DNA of 61,178 nt from Nocardia cerradoensis NBRC 101014 (GTDB lineage Bacteria; Actinomycetota; Actinomycetes; Mycobacteriales; Mycobacteriaceae). Below, in pieces: positions 55,597 to 61,178 of the stretch (positions within the stretch are counted from its first letter, which is position 1; each line of letters begins with the position of its first letter). The position numbers and the translations under genes were made by a program. The notes beneath the pieces were generated by a model. It searched no databases and was not told the origin of the DNA. It saw nothing but the letters and a program-made list of their open reading frames with translations. Location of the stretch: assembly GCF_000308535.1 (NCBI RefSeq), contig NZ_BAFW01000161.1, positions 1 through 61,178 of the forward strand. The letters are read 5' to 3'.

Positions 55597-56058
55597 ATGA
55601 CAACAGTCACCGAATCGGTCGATGTGCACGTACCGGTGACCACCGCCTACAACCAGTGGACCCAGTTCGAATCGTTCCCGCAGTTCATGCAGGGCGTCGA
55701 GCGGGTCGAGCAGCGCGACGACACGCACACCCACTGGACGGTGCACGTCGCCGGCGCGACCCGCGAATTCGACGCGAAGATCACCGAGCAGCACCCCGAC
55801 GAGCGGGTGTCGTGGACCTCGGAGGCCGGCCCCCGGCATGCCGGAGTGATCACCTTCCATCGGCTCGACGAGGACCACACGCGGGTGACCGCGCAGATGG
55901 ATATCGATCCCGACGGGTTCGTGGAGAACGTCGCCGACAAGCTCGGCATACTCGATCGTCGCGTCAAGGGTGATCTCGAGCGTTTCCGCGACTTCATCGA
56001 ATCGCGCCCCCAGGAATCGGGCGCGTGGCGCGGGGACGTCGACCGGCCCCGGCCGTAG
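55597..56058 (+). CDS. SRPBCC (polyketide cyclase-like) protein
   Basis: 153 residues: TTVTESVDVHVPVTTAYNQW, then FPQFMQGVERVEQRDDTHTHW. The helix-grip fold with a hydrophobic pocket is typical of the YebF/ribosome-toxin-like cyclase family found in actinobacteria. GAGGAGG is upstream. It lies 3 nt before the carotenoid-desaturase-like gene, so one operon. Confidence 0.88.
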   Translation: MTTVTESVDVHVPVTTAYNQWTQFESFPQFMQGVERVEQRDDTHTHWTVHVAGATREFDAKITEQHPDERVSWTSEAGPRHAGVITFHRLDEDHTRVTAQMDIDPDGFVENVADKLGILDRRVKGDLERFRDFIESRPQESGAWRGDVDRPRP

Positions 56059-56061
56059 CGC

Positions 56062-57702
56062 ATGCCCGTGTCCTCGCCCACGCCCGGTGGTTCGGCGCCG
56101 CTCGATGCCGAGCCCGTCGACGCCGTGATCATCGGCGGCGGGCACAACGGCCTGGTGAGCGCCGCGCTGCTCGCCGATCACGGCTGGGATGTGGTGGTGC
56201 TGGAGGCCCAGGACACCGCCGGGGGCGCCGTGCGCAGCGCCGAGCTGGTGCCCGGCTACCGGATGGATCTGTTCAGCGCGTTCTATCCGATGGCCGGCGC
56301 CTCGCCGGCGCTGCGCGGCCTCGGTCTGGAAGATCACGGATTGCGATGGAGCCGAGCGCCCATCGTGTACGGCCACCCCCGCAGTCCCGAGGACAGCGAT
56401 GCCGCCGTCGTCCATCCGGACGCCGAGATCACGGCCGAGGCGCTGGCCCGGCGCGACGCTCGCGACGGCCGCACCTGGATGCGGCTGGTCGAACAGTGGC
56501 GGCAGGTGCGCGAACATCTGCTCGGGTCGTTCCTCGGCCCGTTCCCGCCCGTGCGCGGCGCGGCCGGGTTGTGGCGTGATCTCGGCTCCGCCGACCTGTT
56601 CCGGTATCTGCGGTTCCTGATGCTGCCGGTCGGGCGGATGGTCGACGAACAGTTCCACGACGAAGCCGCCAAATTGCTGATCATGGGCAACGCGATGCAT
56701 GCCGATGTGCCGGTGGACGCCCCCGGCAGCGGTGTCTACGGCTATCTGCTGACCATGCTGGCCCAGGAGGGCGGATTCCCGGTTCCGGTGGGTGGAGCCG
56801 GGGCCCTGAGCGCGGCCCTGGTGCACCGCGCCGAATCGGCGGGGGCGCGGGTGCACTGCGGCCAGCCGGTCGAACGTGTCGTCATACGCAACGGACGCGC
56901 CGACGGCGTGATCACGGCCGCGGGTCAGATGGTGCGGGCTCGCAAGGCGGTCATCGCCGATATCGACGCGCCGACGCTCTACACCCGGCTGCTCGCCGAC
57001 GCGGATCTGCCGCAGCGGCTGCGCGCGGATCTGGAACGATTCACCTGGGACGCTCCCACCGTCAAGGTGAATTACGCACTCTCCGAACCGATTCCGTGGC
57101 GGTCGAAACAGCTGCGAGAGGCGGGCACGGTGCATCTGGGCGCCGACCGGGCCGGACTGGCGCGGTGGACCACCGATATCGGCACCGGCGTGGTGCCGCA
57201 CACGCCGTTCATGCTGTTCGGTCAGATGACCACGGCCGATCCCAGCCGGTCGGCGCCCGGCACCGAATCGGCGTGGGCATACACCCATCTGCCGCGCGGA
57301 GTCACCGACGACGCCGCGGCCGACCTGCTGGCCGAACGGGTCGACGCCGTCCTCGAAGCCCACGCGCCCGGCTTCGGCAGCCGGATTCACGCGCGGATCG
57401 TGCAGCGGCCCAGCGATCTACACAGCGCCGACGGCAATCTCGTCGGCGGCGCGGTCAACGGCGGCACCTCCCAGCTGCACCAGCAGTTGGTGTTCCGGCC
57501 GGTCCCGGGACTCGGGCGGCCCGAAACCGTGGTGCCGGGACTGTATCTGGGCTCGGCCTCGGCACATCCGGGCGGCGGCGTGCACGGCACCTGCGGCGCC
57601 AACGCCGCCCGCGCCGCGCTGGCCGACTCCCGCCCGACCGGATGGCCGCGGCGAAAGTTGTTGTCCCGCTTGCACACCGCGCTCTACGACATCGACCGCT
57701 GA
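56062..57702 (+). CDS. Phytoene-desaturase-like FAD oxidoreductase
   Basis: 546 residues. The N-terminal dinucleotide motif is DAVIIGGGHNGLVSAALLADHGWDVVVLEAQDTAGGAVRSAE, and the C-terminal signature is VPGLYLGSASAHPGGGVHGTCGANAARAAL. This pattern fits the CrtI/PYROXD2-like family. No carotenoid synthesis genes are nearby, so the substrate may be another polyunsaturated lipid. Confidence 0.9.
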   Translation: MPVSSPTPGGSAPLDAEPVDAVIIGGGHNGLVSAALLADHGWDVVVLEAQDTAGGAVRSAELVPGYRMDLFSAFYPMAGASPALRGLGLEDHGLRWSRAPIVYGHPRSPEDSDAAVVHPDAEITAEALARRDARDGRTWMRLVEQWRQVREHLLGSFLGPFPPVRGAAGLWRDLGSADLFRYLRFLMLPVGRMVDEQFHDEAAKLLIMGNAMHADVPVDAPGSGVYGYLLTMLAQEGGFPVPVGGAGALSAALVHRAESAGARVHCGQPVERVVIRNGRADGVITAAGQMVRARKAVIADIDAPTLYTRLLADADLPQRLRADLERFTWDAPTVKVNYALSEPIPWRSKQLREAGTVHLGADRAGLARWTTDIGTGVVPHTPFMLFGQMTTADPSRSAPGTESAWAYTHLPRGVTDDAAADLLAERVDAVLEAHAPGFGSRIHARIVQRPSDLHSADGNLVGGAVNGGTSQLHQQLVFRPVPGLGRPETVVPGLYLGSASAHPGGGVHGTCGANAARAALADSRPTGWPRRKLLSRLHTALYDIDR

Positions 57703-57719
57703 GCGGACGGAGACAGCTC

Positions 57720-57968
57720 GTGGACCTGTCGATCACCGTCGTCGGCAACGCGACGACGCTGCTGTCCTTCGGCCTCACCGTCACGATGGACGGCATGCAA
57801 GGCGCCGGGCTGGTGGACCTGCTGCGGGAGCCGCGCGCGGTGCCGGTGCACTACGACGACTACACCGTCTTCGCGTCCCCGCTCGCGGAATTCCGCGACC
57901 GGATGCGGCAACGCGGAGGGGCCGATCGCATCGTGGAGATCCCGCGCGGCGACACCGTGGTGGTGTGA
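57720..57968 (+). pseudogene. MBL-fold (UlaG-like) hydrolase gene with large internal deletion
   Basis: 82 residues, GTG start with GGAG nearby. The first ~18 residues (LSITVVGNATTLLSFG) match the N-terminal strand pair of UlaG-type metallo-beta-lactamase proteins. The rest matches the C terminus: TMDGMQGAGLVDLLREPRAVPVHYDDYTVFASPLAEFRDRM. The middle part (about 150 residues with the metal-binding HxHxDH) is missing while the frame is kept. It is probably inactive as a hydrolase. Confidence 0.75.
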
Positions 57969-58041
57969 GCGCCGGCGGCACGTGTATGACGCGCCGCGCT
58001 GGGCATCCGGGCTGCAAATACCCGGCGAACAGGAGCACATC

Positions 58042-58566
58042 ATGAAATCACCGCATCGTCTGCTGGTCGTCACCGCCGCCGCGGTCGGCCTCGGACTCGG
58101 CGCTACCGCGGTCGGCGCGGCTCAACCGGCCGCACTGTCGGCGCAGGACAGCGACTTTCTCGTCGCGGTCCACCAGGGAAACATGACCGAGATGCTGTCC
58201 GGCGCGGGCGCGGCGGCCATGGGTACCTGTCAGCAGGTGCGCGATCTCGGTCCCGTTCTCGTGACCGACCACACCCGGCTCGAGGCGATGGGCGCCGCGG
58301 TCGCGATCCCGAACGGCGTGGCCCTGCCGTTGATGCCGACCGCCGACCAGTCACAGCAGATGCGTGAGACGGCGATGAAGACCGGCCGCGAGTACGACCT
58401 GGCCTGGCTGCACATGCAGGAGGGTTTCCACGTCCAGACACTGCAGGCGGGCGCCACCGAGACCGCGCAGGGCAGCAGCCCGCAGGTCACGGCGTTGGCA
58501 CAGAACGCCGCGCCCGTGGTCCAGCACCATCTGGACATGATTCGCGACGCATTGGCGGTGTGCTGA
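58042..58566 (+). CDS. DUF4142-like exported protein
   Basis: 174 residues with a signal peptide (MKSPHRLLVVTAAAVGLGLG to GAAQPA). The mature part is a ferritin-like helical bundle: SAQDSDFLVAVHQGNMTEML, LVTDHTRLEAMGAAVAIPNGV and AWLHMQEGFHVQTLQAGATET. DUF4142 proteins are secreted or periplasmic, function unknown. The TGA overlaps the next ATG (TGATG), so it is coupled to the SRPBCC gene. Confidence 0.85.
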   Translation: MKSPHRLLVVTAAAVGLGLGATAVGAAQPAALSAQDSDFLVAVHQGNMTEMLSGAGAAAMGTCQQVRDLGPVLVTDHTRLEAMGAAVAIPNGVALPLMPTADQSQQMRETAMKTGREYDLAWLHMQEGFHVQTLQAGATETAQGSSPQVTALAQNAAPVVQHHLDMIRDALAVC

Positions 58567-59066
58567 TGGGCGAGGTCACGATGGGAGTTCCCGGTTCGGT
58601 CGAGCAGGTGTTCGCCGTGCTGTCCGACGGCTGGTCCTACGGCCACTGGGTGGTCGGGTCGACTCACATGCGCGACGTGGACCAGGACTGGCCGCGGATC
58701 GGCTCCCGGATTCATCACAGCGTCGGCGCCTGGCCGCTGATGGCTCAGCAGGCCACCCGGGTGGTGGCCGTCGATCCGCCGAACAGCATCGAACTGGAGG
58801 CGGAGTTGTGGCCGTTGGGGGTGGCGTGGATCCGGCTGGCGATGACGCCTATCGATGCCGACACCACCGAGGTGAGCATGAGCGAGGAGGTGATCCGCGG
58901 GCCGGGCCGGTTCATCCCCGACATAGTGCAGACCATGGCTCTCAAACCCCGCAACAAGCAATCGCTCACGCGCCTCTGCGATCTGGTGGCCTCACATTAC
59001 GTCGACACCCGCAAGCCGGACACCCGCCGGCCCGGCGCCCTCGCGCCCGACAACCCGGAGCCCTAG
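58566..59066 (+). CDS. SRPBCC family protein
   Basis: 166 residues: MGVPGSVEQVFAVLSDGWSYGHWVVGSTHMRDVDQDWPRIGSRIHHSVG is typical of the polyketide cyclase/dehydrase family. It is helix-grip with a ligand pocket and a C-terminal Pro-rich tail. Ligand unknown. Coupled by TGATG to the DUF4142 gene. Confidence 0.87.
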   Translation: MGEVTMGVPGSVEQVFAVLSDGWSYGHWVVGSTHMRDVDQDWPRIGSRIHHSVGAWPLMAQQATRVVAVDPPNSIELEAELWPLGVAWIRLAMTPIDADTTEVSMSEEVIRGPGRFIPDIVQTMALKPRNKQSLTRLCDLVASHYVDTRKPDTRRPGALAPDNPEP

Positions 59067-59139
59067 GTGAATGATTCCACGGGGTCGGAGGAGTGAAATT
59101 CGCTCGCCGACCGAGTCGTTCGGCGTCACGCTCTACACC

Positions 59140-59733
59140 ATGGAAGAACCACGACACAGGATCCGCGCGCTCCATACGGCATCCACCGTCACTGTCTACC
59201 AGGCATATTCCCCGGCCATCGGCAAACCCGCCATCCGCGACGGCGCCTTCCCCGCGGCATGGAACCGGGACCGGATGACGTGGATCAAGCCGTCGTTCCT
59301 GTGGATGATGTACCGCTGCGGATGGGGTACGAAGCCGGATCAGGAGACCATCCTCGCGGTGGAGATCTCACGCAGCGGTTTCGACTGGGCATTGCGCCAT
59401 GCGTGCCTGTCGACCTACAAGCCCGGGCTGCATCCCGACCGCAGCACCTGGCAACGCCGGCTGAAGCGCGCGCCCGCCCGCGTCCAGTGGGATCCCGAGC
59501 GGGATCTGTCTCTGCGGCCCCTTCCGTACCGCGCGCTGCAACTCGGGCTCTGTGGTGAGGCCGTGCGACGTTACGCGGACGAGTGGACAGTCGCCATCAG
59601 CGACATGACTCCACTCGCCCACGAGATTCATGAGCTGGTCAGAGATGGCGACCTCGACTCCGCTGCCCGGCTACTGCCCGATGAGCGCCCGTACCCAGCC
59701 GCGGACGAACTGCTGGCACACCTTCGTTCGTGA
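59140..59733 (+). CDS. DUF4291 domain protein
   Basis: 197 residues: VYQAYSPAIGKPAIRDGAF, WNRDRMTWIKPSFLWMMYRCGWGTKPDQE, VQWDPERDLSLRPLPYRALQLGL and the late WTVAISDMTPLAHEIH. These are the DUF4291 conserved blocks. Function unknown; the RMTWIKPSFLWMMYR block is the most conserved part. The ATG at 59140 is chosen; upstream sequence is arginine-rich. Confidence 0.9.
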   Translation: MEEPRHRIRALHTASTVTVYQAYSPAIGKPAIRDGAFPAAWNRDRMTWIKPSFLWMMYRCGWGTKPDQETILAVEISRSGFDWALRHACLSTYKPGLHPDRSTWQRRLKRAPARVQWDPERDLSLRPLPYRALQLGLCGEAVRRYADEWTVAISDMTPLAHEIHELVRDGDLDSAARLLPDERPYPAADELLAHLRS

Positions 59734-59820
59734 CTGCGGACTCGCCTCCCCAGCTGGTCCCACGCCTCGGGCACGAACGTCGGTGGACACGACTCTGTGG
59801 AGTGAGGACATGTGGGCCTT

Positions 59821-60885
59821 TCATCCCGGCCGATGGTCCGGCCGCTGATCTTGGTGTGTCGGGCGCCCCGGGCGACACCGCATCGGATCGGGATTCAGCG
59901 GCGGGCTGCCGCCGGAGGCGTGTTCGCGCAAACCGGCGGCAAGCTCGGCCGCCACGTCGACCGCGGAATGCGCCGGCCGCCAGTCGAGTTCACGCCGCGC
60001 CCGCTCCGCTCGCACCAGGCACGCGCGATCGGCCAGGCCCAGCCACGCCGGATGCAACGGCAACAGCCCCGCGCGCCAGCCGGCGAAGGCGGCAGCGGCC
60101 AGCAGCGGGCGAGGCACGGGAATTCGCACACCTCCGAAGATCTCGGTCAGCAGCGGTGCGGTGAGCACGGGTTCGGCGGCCAGGTCGAAGGCGCCGGTGG
60201 CGCGGCGCACCAGGATGGCCCGGATCGCCGCGGCCACATCCTCGGCGTGGACGAGCTGCAGGCGAAGGCGGGGCCACAGCGGTACCGGCAACCACGGCCG
60301 GCCGACCGGCGAGCGCGGCAGCCAGGGCCCGAGCAGCCAATCACCGAGTTCCGCGGCCGCGTCGGATTGGGCGATCCCGCACGGCCGGATCCGGGCGACA
60401 CCGACGGCCGGTCGTTCGGCGGCGAAGGCGTCCAGCCGTCGTTCCAGGTCCGCCTTGTCCCGGCTGTAGGCGCCGCCCGGTACCCCGCCGCGTGGTTGGC
60501 GCTCGTCGACACGGGTCCAGCGCGGTGCCGGAGAATAGGCGGCCACCGACGAGGCGACGGTCAGATGCGTGACGCCGCTGTCGGCCACCGCGCCCAGCAC
60601 GTGATCGGTGCCGATCCGGTTCGTGCGTTCCAGCGGCGGATCGGTCCGGCGCGGATGCACCGCCCAGGCGAGGTGCACCACCGCGTCCGTCCCCGCGAAG
60701 GCCGCCGCCAGCGTGGGGCGGGCGGCCGGGTCCCCGATATCGCACGCGACCCATCGCGCCCGCGAATACGGTTCCCGGTCTGCGGGCGGCGGGCGCCGGG
60801 CGATGGCGACGATCTCGGCATCGGGCAGCGCCCGCAACAGCGCCGTGCCGACATTGCCGCTCGCGCCCGTGATCGCGATGCGCAT
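59821..60885 (-). CDS. NAD-dependent epimerase/dehydratase family protein
   Basis: 354 residues. Extended-SDR: cofactor motif MRIAITGASGNVGTALLRAL, HLAWAVHP, catalytic Y-x3-K in YSRDK and the Ser in TVASSVAAYSP. The C-terminal ~30 residues are Pro/Arg-rich and low complexity. Likely acts on NDP-sugars or lipids. It sits 11 bp after the glutamate-cysteine-ligase-like gene. Confidence 0.9.
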   Translation of the reverse strand: MRIAITGASGNVGTALLRALPDAEIVAIARRPPPADREPYSRARWVACDIGDPAARPTLAAAFAGTDAVVHLAWAVHPRRTDPPLERTNRIGTDHVLGAVADSGVTHLTVASSVAAYSPAPRWTRVDERQPRGGVPGGAYSRDKADLERRLDAFAAERPAVGVARIRPCGIAQSDAAAELGDWLLGPWLPRSPVGRPWLPVPLWPRLRLQLVHAEDVAAAIRAILVRRATGAFDLAAEPVLTAPLLTEIFGGVRIPVPRPLLAAAAFAGWRAGLLPLHPAWLGLADRACLVRAERARRELDWRPAHSAVDVAAELAAGLREHASGGSPPLNPDPMRCRPGRPTHQDQRPDHRPG

Positions 60886-60896
60886 ACACCCCTCCC

Positions 60897-61178
60897 CTAC
60901 AGCGAACAGCCGTCCGCGGTCGCCTCGGCCAGTTCGTCCACCACATCCGCGACCGCCCCGCGCCGGTGCAATGCGGCCGACTGCCGCCGGGCCCCGTTGC
61001 CGCGGGCCGTCACCGCGGCGATCGTCTCGGTCACGAACCGCTCCTCCTCGAGTTCTCGCAGCGCCGGGGTGACGTGGTCGACGAGCCGGGCCAGCCGGAC
61101 GCGCGCCGGCTCCACTCGCCCGTCCAGCGGATCGACGCCGTCGCCGTCGAGTCCTTCGCGCGCGGATTTCCAATAGGC
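60897..61178 (-). CDS. Glutamate-cysteine ligase-like (YbdK/GCS2) protein, 5' partial
   Basis: Only the C-terminal ~93 residues lie in the window; the frame is open to the window edge. The stretch AYWKSAREGLDGDGVDPLDGRVEPARVRLARLVDHVTPALRELEE is the C-terminal helix-rich part of carboxylate-amine ligases of the GCS2 family. These join glutamate to an amine, for example in YbdK or the EgtA-like enzymes. The catalytic region is off the window. Confidence 0.75.
   Translation of the reverse strand, partial: AYWKSAREGLDGDGVDPLDGRVEPARVRLARLVDHVTPALRELEEERFVTETIAAVTARGNGARRQSAALHRRGAVADVVDELAEATADGCSL

Noticed and set aside
54304..57390. Minus-strand open frame of about 1030 residues
   Set aside because: Antisense to FUSC, SRPBCC and desaturase-like genes with clear families; composition is unlike a real protein.

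Overview
The window is about 70% G+C, rich in tandem regulators and lipid enzymes, and carries the actinobacterial block for phosphatidylinositol mannosides (thrS, HIT protein, pgsA, acyltransferase, pimA, NUDIX membrane protein) and for pyridoxal phosphate (pdxS, tesB, pdxT, yebC). From memory of Mycobacterium tuberculosis (Rv2603c to Rv2614c), that order and strand match. The organism is therefore a mycolic-acid actinomycete (Mycobacteriales); Nocardia is my best guess, from gene content rather than a database comparison.

Layout. 1-21 kb is the conserved block on the minus strand, interrupted by two accessory insertions. One (about 3.9-9.1 kb) holds an MFS transporter bracketed by ~50-bp direct repeats, a kinase homologue with a damaged P-loop, LysR and WYL regulators and a VOC protein. 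The other (10.3-14.2 kb) is an alkane-oxidation cluster: tetR, alkB, two rubredoxins and rubredoxin reductase. 21-27 kb has an FhuF-like protein and two tandem SulP bicarbonate transporter-carbonic anhydrase fusions. Each fusion has the same upstream arrangement: a CRP-like site, a conserved 28-nt element and a leader hairpin.

27-40 kb is accessory: a beta-hydroxyacid dehydrogenase-like enzyme, an IS110 remnant with an unknown gene and short repeats, a GntR-amidase unit, a flavoprotein/TetR pair with a 28-bp operator, ohrR-ohr, a universal stress protein, a FadR-type regulator with a fatty acid hydroxylase, and several small proteins. 40-46 kb is cell-envelope-like: esterase, OafA-type acyltransferase, rhomboid-like protein and an adenylate-forming-enzyme homologue lacking its P-loop, beside a relatively A+T-rich gap.

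45.9-50.5 kb is one minus-strand operon: a molybdopterin oxidoreductase whose Fe-S cysteines are replaced, a helical protein, a nucleotidyltransferase-BON fusion and a metallophosphoesterase. 50.6-61.2 kb has DUF4383, SDR, a TetR controlling a DUF4334-alcohol dehydrogenase operon through two palindromes, a FUSC protein, SRPBCC proteins, a carotenoid-desaturase-like flavoprotein, an MBL-fold gene with a large internal deletion, DUF4142 and DUF4291 proteins, an epimerase and the 3' end of a glutamate-cysteine ligase-like gene.

The strongest candidates for something undescribed are the duplicated SulP-carbonic anhydrase regulatory module and the Fe-S-less molybdoenzyme operon. No tRNA, rRNA, CRISPR array or prophage was seen.
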